DNA of 64,000 nucleotides from Nocardia carnea NBRC 14403 (GTDB lineage Bacteria; Actinomycetota; Actinomycetes; Mycobacteriales; Mycobacteriaceae): contig NZ_BAFV01000119.1 of the NCBI RefSeq assembly GCF_000308515.1, positions 1-64,000 of the forward strand. The letters run 5' to 3'. This document shows, piece after piece, positions 37,397 to 46,183 of this stretch (position 1 is its first letter; each line of letters opens with the position of its first letter). The position numbers were made by a program, and so were the translations under genes. Below the pieces are notes generated by a model. It was given only the letters and a program-made list of their open reading frames with translations, was not told where the DNA came from and made no database searches.

Positions 37397-37420
37397 CCAG
37401 ACGGATTCGTACCGCCCGGG

Positions 37421-38257
37421 TCAGGCAGTGACGCGGGCCGCTGCTCCCGCGTCGACCGGCATCACGGTGCCGGTGATATGCGCGCTTGCCTCATCGGCCA
37501 GATACAGCACCGCCCGGGTCACTTCGAACGGTTCGAGGAACGGCACCGGCTGCGCGTGCAGCGTCGCGAAGATCGGTTCGGCATCGGCGAGAGTCGGAGA
37601 TTCCAGGTCCGGCCGCATCTTCCGGTACAGGGCGTCGTTCTGCGCCATGGGTGTCGCGATATTGCCCGGCGCGATCACGTTCGCCGTTACGCCGTGCGGG
37701 GCAAGGTCGAGCGCAACGCTTTTCGTCATCCCGACGACCCCCCATTTCGACGCACAATAGGCGGCCTGCCCCGGAGCCGCGCCACGGCCGAGCATGGAAC
37801 TGATCGTGATGATCCGGCCGTAACCCCGCGCGATCATGCCGGGCGCGACAGCGGCGACGGTATTGAACACTCCCGTCAGATTCGTCCCGATCACCTCGGC
37901 CCAATGGCCGTCGAACGCCTCCTGGATCGGCGCCCCCGCCGACACACCCGCATTGGCGATCGCGATGTCGATTCCGCCGAACTCCGACTCCGCCCGAGAC
38001 ACCAGCGCCTGGATGGCCGCCTGATCCGCAGTATCGGCCCGCTCGGCGATACAGCGCCGGCCCGCTGCTTCGATCAGTGCCTTGGTCTCCGCGAGTTCGT
38101 CCTTGCGCCCCATCGCATAAACAACCGCCGGCACGTCCTCGCAACGGTCACAGATCACCACATCGGCGCCCCGTTCGGCCAGCGCGACGGCATGCGCCCG
38201 GCCCTGCCCCCGTGCGGCACCGGTGACCAGCGCGACCCGGCCCGTGAAATCGTTCAT
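37421..38257 (-). CDS. Mycofactocin-type SDR oxidoreductase
   Basis: A 278-residue SDR with the hallmark N-terminus [21 protein letters not shown] and an insertion after the second strand (CEDVPAVVYAMGRKDELAETKAL). This is the pattern of the mycofactocin-coupled or carveol-dehydrogenase-like subfamily, which holds NAD tightly and passes electrons to the peptide redox cofactor mycofactocin. Catalytic motifs are ITISSMLG and YCASKWG. It is divergent from another SDR gene. The substrate is probably a secondary alcohol of a terpenoid-like or cyclic compound. Mycofactocin biosynthesis genes are not in this window. Confidence 0.85.
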   Translation of the reverse strand: MNDFTGRVALVTGAARGQGRAHAVALAERGADVVICDRCEDVPAVVYAMGRKDELAETKALIEAAGRRCIAERADTADQAAIQALVSRAESEFGGIDIAIANAGVSAGAPIQEAFDGHWAEVIGTNLTGVFNTVAAVAPGMIARGYGRIITISSMLGRGAAPGQAAYCASKWGVVGMTKSVALDLAPHGVTANVIAPGNIATPMAQNDALYRKMRPDLESPTLADAEPIFATLHAQPVPFLEPFEVTRAVLYLADEASAHITGTVMPVDAGAAARVTA

Positions 38258-38586
38258 TACATCCTCCTGATACGCCCCGGTCGGTCGGAGTTGCCGACTG
38301 TCACCACGGCAGCGCCTTCCATGTGGTCGTCACGTTTCGCATGACTCCCGAGGTCACACGTGTAACACGCAGGAAGTCGGCGGCGCGGCGCAGATTCCGC
38401 ACGGTGGGATTCCCGTGCCGGCGTTTCCGGCCACGCATCGGTTGCGGTGCCCCGACAGATCGCGCCGCGGCACACGCCCGCCACGCGGTGCAGCCGGGCA
38501 GGGCCGGAAGTCACATACGCTGCATACGTCCCGGTCGTCCCCGGCCGGACCGCCGTGTATCGAACGACCAGATCGGAAGGAGTGCG
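38258..38586. promoter_or_regulatory. Divergent promoter region between two SDR genes
   Basis: No gene in these 329 bases. GTCACACGTGTAAC (38353-38366) is a 14-bp palindrome with one mismatched pair around ACACGTGT, a possible operator. CATACG occurs twice in tandem near 38517-38530. No regulator gene is adjacent, so the factor is unknown. Confidence 0.4.
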
Positions 38587-39330
38587 ATGAGGCTGGCCGG
38601 AAAAGTCGCGATCGTGACCGGAGGAGCGGGCGGGATCGGGCGCGGGATCGTCCGGGCATTCACCAAGGAAGGCGCTGAAGTGCTTTTCGTCGATATCGAC
38701 GACGACGCGGGCGCGGCGCTCGAAACCGAACTGGCCGGAACCGGGAAGTTCCTGAACGCCGATATCTCGAAAGAGGCGAACGCGGCGGTGATCGTGAAAG
38801 CGGCGATCGAGGCGTTCGGCAGACTCGATATCGTGGTCAACAATGCGCATGCCTCCCGGCAGGCGCCGCTGCTGGAGACCACTCAGGAGATGCTGGATCT
38901 GTCCTTCGGGACCGGCTTCTATCCGACCTTCTGGCTGATGAAGGCCGCGCACGATCAACTGGCCACCAATCAGGGCACGATCATCAACTTCGCCTCGGGG
39001 GCCGGTATCGAAGGGCAGGAGAATCAGGCCTCTTATGCGGCCGCGAAGGAGGCCATCCGGGCGATCAGCCGAGTCGCCGCCAACGAGTGGGCGGTCGACA
39101 ACATCAACGTGAACCTGATCTCGCCGCTCGCACTGACCGAAGGCGTCGAGTCCTATATCGCCGCGAATCCCGGTATCGAGGATGTTCTGCTGGCGAAGAC
39201 CCCGCTACACCGGTTCGGTGATCCCGAGGCCGATATCGGCCGGGTCGCGGTGTTTCTCGCCAGCGCGGACGCCGACTACATCACCGGGCAGACCATCATG
39301 GTCGACGGCGGCAGCATCAAACTGCGGTAA
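38587..39330 (+). CDS. SDR-family oxidoreductase (paralogue of 17536-18279)
   Basis: A 247-residue SDR, the same length as and gaplessly alignable with the SDR at 17536-18279. It has the same NNAH in place of NNAG, NFASGAG and SYAAAKEA. GGAAGGAG precedes ATG 38587, and the open frame upstream is discarded. It is divergent from the mycofactocin-type SDR and convergent with an F420-type oxidoreductase. Its partner set here (FadD, F420 enzyme, SDR) differs from that of its paralogue, suggesting the same chemistry on a related substrate. Confidence 0.87.
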   Translation: MRLAGKVAIVTGGAGGIGRGIVRAFTKEGAEVLFVDIDDDAGAALETELAGTGKFLNADISKEANAAVIVKAAIEAFGRLDIVVNNAHASRQAPLLETTQEMLDLSFGTGFYPTFWLMKAAHDQLATNQGTIINFASGAGIEGQENQASYAAAKEAIRAISRVAANEWAVDNINVNLISPLALTEGVESYIAANPGIEDVLLAKTPLHRFGDPEADIGRVAVFLASADADYITGQTIMVDGGSIKLR

Positions 39331-39361
39331 ACCGAGGCGCAGGTTCGGCCCACCGGCCCGG

Positions 39362-40237
39362 TCAGCGGCCCAGGCGCTTGGCACACTCCGCCATTTCGTC
39401 GATCACGAGATCCATGGAGGTGGCGTGGCGGGACGCAGACAGGACGAGGCGATCGGCGCCGAGTGCGCGGGACCGGTCGAGCTTGGACTCGTCCAGGCGC
39501 GGCAGGGTGGCGCCGAGTACCAGGGAGATATCCCCGGGATCGCGCTCGGCCGCCACTGCCGCTGCGCGCATGGCGCCGATCGCCGTATCCAGGTCGTCGC
39601 CGGCCAGCCCCAGTGGCTGGAACCCGTCGCCCAACCGGCCGGCCCGGCGCGCGGCCGCCAGGCTGTGGCCGCCGATGTACAGCGGGACCCCGGTGTCTCG
39701 GAAAGGTTTCGGTCGGCTGTAGGCACCGGTGAACGAGAAGTATTCGCCGCGGAAATCCACACCGTCGCGACCGGCCCACAGTGCCCGCATGACCGCGATG
39801 GCTTCGTCGGCAATCTTGCCGCGACGGTCGAACCGGCCGCCGCAGGCCTCGATCTCCTCCCGCATCCAGCCGAGACCGAGGCATATACGCAGGCGCCCAC
39901 CGGAGAGCCGGTCGAGGGTGGCGAGGCGTTTGGCCAGCACCACCGGGTTGTGGTTGGGCAGTACCAGTACGCCGGTCGACAGGCCGAGCGTGGTGGTGGC
40001 GCCGGCGACGAACGACAGCAACTCCACGGGGTCCGGGATATCGCAATCGTCGGGCAGGTGCGATTTGCCGGTCGGCGAATAGGGATATGTGCTCTCGGTA
40101 TCCGCGATCACCACCGAATGTTCCACGGCGGAGATCTCGTCGAACCCGAGCGATTCCGCGGCTCGGGCGAACCGCAGGATCTCCTCCGGTTCCCCGCTCG
40201 TCCCCAGTTCGACCGGGATCACGACCCCGAGTTTCAT
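39362..40237 (-). CDS. LLM-class F420-dependent oxidoreductase
   Basis: A 291-residue luciferase-like protein of the F420-dependent group. It begins MKLGVVIPVELG and shows VEHSVV after strand 2, TGVLVLPNHNPVVLAKRLATLDRLSGGRL and LGWMREE, then PLYIGGHSLAAARRA. It would transfer hydride with F420. It lies 40 bases downstream of a FadD gene on the same strand, so it likely acts on the CoA ester made there or on a related enone. It is convergent with the SDR gene at 38587. Confidence 0.87.
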   Translation of the reverse strand: MKLGVVIPVELGTSGEPEEILRFARAAESLGFDEISAVEHSVVIADTESTYPYSPTGKSHLPDDCDIPDPVELLSFVAGATTTLGLSTGVLVLPNHNPVVLAKRLATLDRLSGGRLRICLGLGWMREEIEACGGRFDRRGKIADEAIAVMRALWAGRDGVDFRGEYFSFTGAYSRPKPFRDTGVPLYIGGHSLAAARRAGRLGDGFQPLGLAGDDLDTAIGAMRAAAVAAERDPGDISLVLGATLPRLDESKLDRSRALGADRLVLSASRHATSMDLVIDEMAECAKRLGR

Positions 40238-40277
40238 TCCCTGTCTCCTTCGCTACACGAGCACAGCCGACCTGCCG

Positions 40278-41975
40278 TCACCGGCGCGAGGCCCCGGGGT
40301 CCGGCAGAAACCGGGCACGGCCGTACGTATGGAATTCCTGTTCCAGTTCCTGTTTACCGGTCTCGGTGAGCAGTTCGTAGGTCAGCGCACCGCGGCCCAC
40401 CCGGTGGTATATGGGGTCGCCGACCCGCCACAATTGCGCCTGCAGTTCCCGTTTGAGCACCTTGTTCGACCCGGTCACCGGCAGATTCGTCGAGACCCGC
40501 ACGAATCGCGGCGCCGCCTTGGTCCCCAGATCGTCCTGGGAGCCGAGGAAATCCGCGAACTCGGCGGGGTCGAAATCCGATACCTGCGCGACCTCGATCG
40601 CGGCCATCACCTGGTCCCCCGAACGCGGGTCGGGTACCGCGTACACGCCTGTCGCGATGATCTTCGGGTGCCGCCGCAGGATCCGCTCGATCGTCAGCGC
40701 GGAGGTGTTCTCGCCGTCGACGCGGACCCAATCACCTTTGCGGCCGGCGAAGTAGATGAACCCGGCCTCGTCGATATAGCCGAGGTCGCCGGTCCAGTAC
40801 CAGCCGTGCCGGATCCGCTCGGCCACCGCGGCCTCGTTCTTGTAGTACCCCTCGAACCGTTTCGCGCCGCCCTTGTCGACCATTTCGCCGATCGCCTCAT
40901 CCGGGTTCCGCACCCGGCCGAATCGGTCGAGCTTCGCGCGGGCGCATTCGTCGCGGGTGTCCGGGTTCACGACGGCGATATCGGCGTGCGCGGGCCGGCC
41001 CATGGCGCCTTCGGGGGCATCCGGGTCGGCCTTCACGGATCCCGCGCCCTCCGAGGATCCGTACCCCTCGAACAATTCGGCGCCGAACCGGCGGGCGAAC
41101 TCGGCCTTGTCCTCCGGTGATGCTTCGGTGCCGAACCCCCGGACCAGGGTGTTGTCGATATCGTCGGGCTGTTCCGGGGTGGCCATCAGATAGCTCAGGG
41201 CCTTGCCGACATAGGTGAAGAAGGTCGCGCCGAAGAACCGCACATCGGGCAGGAACCCCGAGGCGGAGAATTTCGGGGTCAGGCAGACGGTGGCACCGTT
41301 GGACAGCGCCGGCGCCCACAGCGCCATCAGCGCGTTTCCGTGGAACAACGGCATACAGCAGTAGTCGACATCCTCGCGAACGTGCCCGTACTTCTCGTTG
41401 TTCGCATACGCGAGCCTTGCCAGCCGGCCCTGGCTGCAACGCACCGCTTTCGATGTTCCGGTGGTGCCGGAGGTGAACAGCAGCAGGTACAGGGACGTTT
41501 CGTCCACCTCCGGTACGGCGACCGGCTCATCCACCCAGTGCGCACGGACTCGGTCGGGATAAGAGGGCGCGTCGACCAGCACGAACCGATCCTCGTCCAG
41601 CCCGAGATCCAGCTCACGCAGCTGCGCCATCCCGGCGGTATCGGTCACGATCAGCTGGCAGTCGACGTAGCGGATCTCGGCCTCGAGTTCGGCGCCGCGC
41701 CGGGTGGGGTTGATACCGACGATCACCGCGCCGCTCAATGCGGCGCCGCCGAGCCAGAACAGATACTCGGGGGTGTTCTCGAGCAGCACGCCGATATGGA
41801 AGGGTCCATCGACCCGCAACGCCGTGGCCAGCGCGCCGCGGGCGGCGCTTTCGCGGACCGTTTCGTCCCACGTCCAATCCCGCTCCCGGGTCCGCACCCC
41901 CAGATGCGAATCACCGAGACGGTCGAGCAGCATCCCCGCAATGGTCGCGTGTTCCAACTCAACTCCTGCCCGCAT
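40278..41975 (-). CDS. Acyl-CoA synthetase (AMP-forming, FadD type)
   Basis: A 565-residue ANL ligase. The P-loop is LFTSGTTGTSKAV, the adenine motif is EGYGSSEG, the hinge is YWTGDLGYIDEAGFIYFAGRKGDWVRVDGEN and the C-terminal Lys is in TGSNKVLKREL. The layout resembles mycobacterial FadD6/FadD17-like enzymes for long-chain or steroid side-chain acids. The frame is open to 42203, but similarity starts near ATG 41975; the ribosome-binding site is weak. It is directly upstream of the F420 oxidoreductase gene. Confidence 0.88.
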   Translation of the reverse strand: MRAGVELEHATIAGMLLDRLGDSHLGVRTRERDWTWDETVRESAARGALATALRVDGPFHIGVLLENTPEYLFWLGGAALSGAVIVGINPTRRGAELEAEIRYVDCQLIVTDTAGMAQLRELDLGLDEDRFVLVDAPSYPDRVRAHWVDEPVAVPEVDETSLYLLLFTSGTTGTSKAVRCSQGRLARLAYANNEKYGHVREDVDYCCMPLFHGNALMALWAPALSNGATVCLTPKFSASGFLPDVRFFGATFFTYVGKALSYLMATPEQPDDIDNTLVRGFGTEASPEDKAEFARRFGAELFEGYGSSEGAGSVKADPDAPEGAMGRPAHADIAVVNPDTRDECARAKLDRFGRVRNPDEAIGEMVDKGGAKRFEGYYKNEAAVAERIRHGWYWTGDLGYIDEAGFIYFAGRKGDWVRVDGENTSALTIERILRRHPKIIATGVYAVPDPRSGDQVMAAIEVAQVSDFDPAEFADFLGSQDDLGTKAAPRFVRVSTNLPVTGSNKVLKRELQAQLWRVGDPIYHRVGRGALTYELLTETGKQELEQEFHTYGRARFLPDPGASRR

Positions 41976-42230
41976 ATCCCGTGCCGCACGTATCCGGCAA
42001 CGCCGCATGTGCCGACCCGACGCTATCCAAGTCCGCCCTCTGCCCACCGCCACGGGTCTCAGCCAGTGGAAGCCCACCGCACCGGGGCCGGCCCGGACGG
42101 CCCGATGGATTCGACGTCGAGCACCCGGACATCGCAGCGAGTGCTGATCGGGGCCCGTGCCGGTTGTACTGCGGTCACGCTCGTGGCCGGCTGCGTCCGG
42201 CACATGCGGCGCGACGCCGCCGACCGGCGT

Positions 42231-43019
42231 TCAGTCGACCTGTGGCGCCCATTGCACGCCGTTGATATGCGCGCCGCCGTCGACGAACAGGGTGTTTCCG
42301 GTGAGGTATCGCGCACCGTCGCCGGCCAGGAACGCGACGACCGGACCGATATCGTCGAGCGGATCACCGACGCGGCCCATCGGGTTCGCCGCATCGATCG
42401 AGGCCGCCATCTCCGGGTTGGCGTCGGCCATCCGCTGGTAGGCCGCGCTGCGCGCGCCGGGGCAGATCACATTGCAGCACACCTGTTTCGGCGCCCATTC
42501 GCGCGCCGCCGTGCGGGTCAGCGCCCGCAGCGCCTCCTTGGCCGCGTTGTAGGCCACCGAGTACATATGGGCGTTGACGCCGTTGAGGCTGGCCAGGTTC
42601 ACGACCCGGCCGGTTCCGTGTTCCGCCAGCGCCGGATAGGCGCGCTGCATGGCCCAGAACGCGGCCATCACTGCCATATCGAAACCGGCCGACATCACCT
42701 CGGGGGCGGTCTTCTCCAGGCGGGCATAACCCGTTCCGCGCCAGGCATTGTTGACCAGAATGTCCAGCCGGCCGTATTCGGACACCGCGGCGTCCACCAT
42801 CGCCTCGACCTGGCGCTGTTCGGTGACATCGGTGTGCACGAAATGCGCTCGCACACCCCAGGTCTCGGTCAGCCACCGCACGGTATCCGCACCCGCGGCC
42901 GCGTCGATCTCGGCCACGAGCACATCCGCGCCTTCCCGGGCCAGAGCACCCGCGATACCGCGCCCGATACCCACCCCGGCGCCGGTGACAACTGCGGCCC
43001 GACCGGTCAACGTACCCAT
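42231..43019 (-). CDS. SDR-family oxidoreductase
   Basis: A 262-residue SDR with TGAGVGIGRGIAGALAREGAD, an NNAW variant in place of NNAG, VNLASLNG and YNAAKEALRA. The start is decided by the ribosome-binding site: of two close ATGs (43025 and 43019), AGGAGG is seven bases before 43019 but only one before 43025. The frame is open to 44468, but that is antisense to the crotonase. It is divergent from a SnoaL gene. It resembles cyclic-alcohol or hydroxyacyl-CoA dehydrogenases; substrate unknown. Confidence 0.85.
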   Translation of the reverse strand: MGTLTGRAAVVTGAGVGIGRGIAGALAREGADVLVAEIDAAAGADTVRWLTETWGVRAHFVHTDVTEQRQVEAMVDAAVSEYGRLDILVNNAWRGTGYARLEKTAPEVMSAGFDMAVMAAFWAMQRAYPALAEHGTGRVVNLASLNGVNAHMYSVAYNAAKEALRALTRTAAREWAPKQVCCNVICPGARSAAYQRMADANPEMAASIDAANPMGRVGDPLDDIGPVVAFLAGDGARYLTGNTLFVDGGAHINGVQWAPQVD

Positions 43020-43136
43020 ATGCATGCCTCCTCTTTCGTGGGCAGCCTGCGGGACTCGCAAGTGGCGCGGCCACCGAAGTCTCACCCAGCGAGAGACCCC
43101 CTGGGATCCGGTGCCGATCCGGGCTGAGATACAACG

Positions 43137-43589
43137 ATGGATCCTGTCGACCGTCTTGCCCTGACCACGCTCGCGGCGCGCTATGCACAAGCTGTCGACC
43201 GCCGGGACACCGCGGCAGTCGCTGCCCTGTGCACCTCCGAGGTGGTGTTCGCCCTGCCGCCCGAACTGAACAGGACGAGCGAACCGTCCGAACTCCGCGG
43301 TAGCGCGACAGTGGCGCAGTCGGTGGTGGGGGCGGTGTCGCATCTGGTGGCGACGCGGCACGTTGTCGAACAGCAGGTCGTCGAGACCGATACGGAAGAC
43401 CGCGCGTACGGCGAGACCTACTGCACGGCGCACCATATCTACGCCCGTGGTGACGGTCACCGGGACAACCGGATCGCGCTGCGCTATCAGGACACCTTCG
43501 AGTACCACGGCGGCATCTGGTTGTTCTCCCGGCGCGAACTCGTGGTCGACTTCGCCGAGGATGTGCCGGTTACCCGGTCGGGCGGGTGA
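43137..43589 (+). CDS. SnoaL/NTF2-like protein
   Basis: A 150-residue NTF2-like protein (LTTLAARYAQAVDRRDTAAVAALC, later YGETYCTAHHIYARG and WLFSRRELVVDFAE). The TYCTAHHI segment is typical of SnoaL-like relatives of the small subunit of ring-hydroxylating dioxygenases. It is divergent from the SDR at 42231 and 78 bases ahead of the crotonase operon, with a palindromic operator in that gap. Function (isomerase, dehydratase or binding) cannot be assigned. Confidence 0.82.
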   Translation: MDPVDRLALTTLAARYAQAVDRRDTAAVAALCTSEVVFALPPELNRTSEPSELRGSATVAQSVVGAVSHLVATRHVVEQQVVETDTEDRAYGETYCTAHHIYARGDGHRDNRIALRYQDTFEYHGGIWLFSRRELVVDFAEDVPVTRSGG

Positions 43590-43605
43590 GCCGGGCTGTT
43601 CATTG

Positions 43606-43623
43606 ACAGTCCAATCGGACTGT
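43606..43623. promoter_or_regulatory. Inverted-repeat operator upstream of crotonase-FadD-TetR operon
   Basis: ACAGTCC-AATC-GGACTGT is a perfect 7-bp inverted repeat, nearly extended to 9 bp on each side (TGACAGTCC / GGACTGTGA), immediately before the operon whose last gene encodes a TetR protein. An autoregulatory TetR site is the simplest reading. TTGACA at 43603-43608 overlaps the left arm and could be the -35 box. Confidence 0.6.
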
Positions 43624-43667
43624 GAAACCGTTCTCGGTACCTTCGCCGCCGAGATTGGAACGCCGAA

Positions 43668-44579
43668 ATGACTTTCGCCGGGAACACGGTCGCCTACGAA
43701 GTCCGCGACCATCGCGCCTACCTCACCCTGAACCGGCCCGACCGGCTGAACGCGATCACCGGCGAGATGGCCCACGAAATCGGCGCGGCCGTCGCCGCGG
43801 CGAACGCCGACGATTCGGTACGCGTCATCGTGATCCAGGGCGCGGGCCGCGCCTTCTGCGCGGGCTACGACCTGAAGCTCTACGCCGAAGGCGGCGAAGA
43901 ACACCAGGGCGCGGTCTGGGATCCGATCAAGGATTTCCGGATGATGAAAACCAATACCGACCATTTCTTCTCGCTGTGGCGGTCGGCCAAACCGACCGTC
44001 GCGAAAGTGCACGGCTACGCCGTGGCCGGCGGAAGCGATATCGCGCTGTCCTGCGATCTCGTCGTCATGGCCGAGGACGCACGGATCGGCTATATGCCCG
44101 CCCGGGTATGGGGCTGCCCCACCACGGCAATGTGGGTGTATCGCCTCGGCGCCGAACGCGCGAAGCGGATGCTGCTCACCGGCGACACCATCGACGGGAT
44201 CCGGGCCCGGGAGTGGGGGCTGGTCATCGACGCGGTCCCGGCGGCCGAACTCGATACCGCGGTCGAAGAACTCGTCGACCGGATGGCCGGGGTTCCCACC
44301 AATCAGCTGGTCATGCAGAAGATGATGATCAACCAGGCCTACGACAATATGGGCCTGCAAACGACGCAGAACCTCGCGATCCTCTTCGACGGCATCACCC
44401 GCCACTCCCCCGAGGGCCGCTGGTTCGTCGATTTCGCCCAGCAACACGGTTTCGACGCCGCGGTCCAATGGCGCGATACGGGCCGGTTCATCCCGGACGG
44501 CGGCGGCGATATCCCGGCCGACGACGAAATCGAGCGAATGAAACAGGAGCTCGAACAGCGGGCGGAGCAGCGGCGATGA
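43668..44579 (+). CDS. Crotonase-family protein (enoyl-CoA hydratase-like, catalytic Glu replaced)
   Basis: A 303-residue crotonase. The oxyanion-hole parts GAGRAFCAGYDLK and HGYAVAGGSDIALSCD are present. The two classical hydratase glutamates are not: the first position is Asp124 (AGGSDIA) and the second is Ala145 (GYMPARVWG). Simple enoyl-CoA hydration is therefore doubtful; isomerase, hydrolase or ring-cleavage chemistry is possible. The tail beyond residue 260 is longer than usual and ends in a charged helix. Its TGA overlaps the ATG of the FadD gene. First gene of a three-gene operon. Confidence 0.87.
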   Translation: MTFAGNTVAYEVRDHRAYLTLNRPDRLNAITGEMAHEIGAAVAAANADDSVRVIVIQGAGRAFCAGYDLKLYAEGGEEHQGAVWDPIKDFRMMKTNTDHFFSLWRSAKPTVAKVHGYAVAGGSDIALSCDLVVMAEDARIGYMPARVWGCPTTAMWVYRLGAERAKRMLLTGDTIDGIRAREWGLVIDAVPAAELDTAVEELVDRMAGVPTNQLVMQKMMINQAYDNMGLQTTQNLAILFDGITRHSPEGRWFVDFAQQHGFDAAVQWRDTGRFIPDGGGDIPADDEIERMKQELEQRAEQRR

Positions 44580-46183
44580 CCGCGCTCACCGAATCCCTCT
44601 GGCCGGTCGACACCAGCGTTCCGGTTCTCGAGGTCACAGTGGGTGAACTGCTCCGGCAGGCGGCCGCCGCGGCACCGGAGAAAGTCGCACTGGTCTCGGT
44701 GGCTCCGCAACGCAGCGCCCGCACCTGGACCTACGCGCAGCTGCTCGATGATGCCGAACGCGCGGCGGCCTGGTTGCTCGACCGGTTCCGGCCGGGCGAA
44801 CATATCGCGGTCTGGGCGCCGAACGTGCCCGAATGGCTCGTGCTCCAGTACGGCGCCGCGCTGGCCGGCCTGGTGCTCGTCACGACCAACCCCGCCCTGC
44901 GCGGGCCGGAACTCGAATATGCACTCGCCCGGTCCCGTGCGGCCGGCGTCTTCTATACCGACAGCTTCCGCGGCACCGATATGGCCGCTCAGATCGACGC
45001 CGTGCTGCCCGCAGTCCCCGCTGTGCGCGCCGCCGTCACCTTCGACGGCTGGCTCGACGAGGTCCGCGGCACCGAGAAGCATTCGCAATTACCGCTTGTC
45101 GATCCACGCTCGGCCACCCAGATCCAGTTCACCTCCGGCACCACCGGCCGCGCGAAACCGGCGGTACTGGCGCACCGGTCGATGGTGACCAATGCGGCGT
45201 TCGTCCGCGACCGCTGCGGCGCGACGCCGGGAGCGACCTTCGCCACCGCTCTGCCGCTGTTCCACACCGCGGGCTGCGGTCTGGCCGCGCTGGGGTCGGT
45301 GTATCAGCGGGCCACGCTCGTCCTCGCCGAAGTATTCGACCCGGCAACGATGCTGACGGCGATCCAGGATCACCGCGCCGAGATCTACGGTGGTGTGCCC
45401 GCCATGCTGCATGCCCTGCTCACCTATCCCGAGCTCGCCGAGTTCGATCTCGGTGCGCTGCGGGTCGTGATGTCCGGTGGCGATGCCGTCCCGCCCGCGC
45501 TGATCGACGGCTGGGCGCAAACCTGCGGCGCAGCGATGAGCGCGGTGTACGGCCAGACCGAACTCGGGCCGGTCATCTGCCAGACGAGTCCGGCCGACAA
45601 CCGCGACGACAACCTGTTCACAGCGGGCCGCCCCCTTCCCGGCGTCGAGGTATCCGTGCGCGATCCCGACACCGGCGCGGTGCAGCCGCTCGGGGTCGAG
45701 GGCGAGATCTGTGCCCGCGGCTACCAGCAGATGATCGAATACCTCGGGATGCCCGCCGAAACGGCGCAGACGATCGATGCCGAGGGCCGGCTGCACACCG
45801 GCGATCTCGGGACGATGGACGCCCGCGGCTACATCCGCGTCACCGGCCGGCTCAAAGATATGATCATCCGCGGTGGGGAGAACATCTATCCGCGCGAAAT
45901 CGAGGAGGCCCTGGCCGCCCATCCCGCGCTCATCGACGCAGTCGTCCTCGGCCTGCCCGATGGAAGCTGGGGCGAGAGCGTGGCCGCGGTGGTCCGGCCG
46001 GACCCGGCCCGGCCGGCCCCCACACCGGCCGAGCTCCAGGACTACCTGCGGGAACGACTCGCCCCACCCAAGACCCCGAAATCCTGGTACGTCGCCGAGA
46101 GCTTCCCCGTGAACGCGATGGGCAAACTGCAGAAGTTCCGGCTTCGTGAGCAGATCGCCGACGGCCGGCTCGACGCCCTGTGA
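44576..46183 (+). CDS. Acyl-CoA synthetase (AMP-forming, FadD type)
   Basis: A 535-residue ANL ligase with P-loop QFTSGTTGRAKPAVL, YGQTELGPV, the hinge LHTGDLGTMDARGYIRVTGRLKDMI with the gate IRGGENIYPREIEEAL, and the C-terminal MGKLQKF lysine. The gate and C-terminus look like the FadD35/fatty-acid group of actinobacteria. The start overlaps the crotonase stop (ATGA), and the stop overlaps the TetR start (GTGA), so the three are translationally coupled. The frame is open upstream, but that is the crotonase shadow. It would make the CoA thioester used by the crotonase. Confidence 0.9.
   Translation: MTALTESLWPVDTSVPVLEVTVGELLRQAAAAAPEKVALVSVAPQRSARTWTYAQLLDDAERAAAWLLDRFRPGEHIAVWAPNVPEWLVLQYGAALAGLVLVTTNPALRGPELEYALARSRAAGVFYTDSFRGTDMAAQIDAVLPAVPAVRAAVTFDGWLDEVRGTEKHSQLPLVDPRSATQIQFTSGTTGRAKPAVLAHRSMVTNAAFVRDRCGATPGATFATALPLFHTAGCGLAALGSVYQRATLVLAEVFDPATMLTAIQDHRAEIYGGVPAMLHALLTYPELAEFDLGALRVVMSGGDAVPPALIDGWAQTCGAAMSAVYGQTELGPVICQTSPADNRDDNLFTAGRPLPGVEVSVRDPDTGAVQPLGVEGEICARGYQQMIEYLGMPAETAQTIDAEGRLHTGDLGTMDARGYIRVTGRLKDMIIRGGENIYPREIEEALAAHPALIDAVVLGLPDGSWGESVAAVVRPDPARPAPTPAELQDYLRERLAPPKTPKSWYVAESFPVNAMGKLQKFRLREQIADGRLDAL

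Noticed and set aside
43020-44468. 745-codon minus-strand frame including the SDR
   Set aside because: The part above 43019 is antisense to the SnoaL and crotonase genes; AGGAGG marks the real SDR start.
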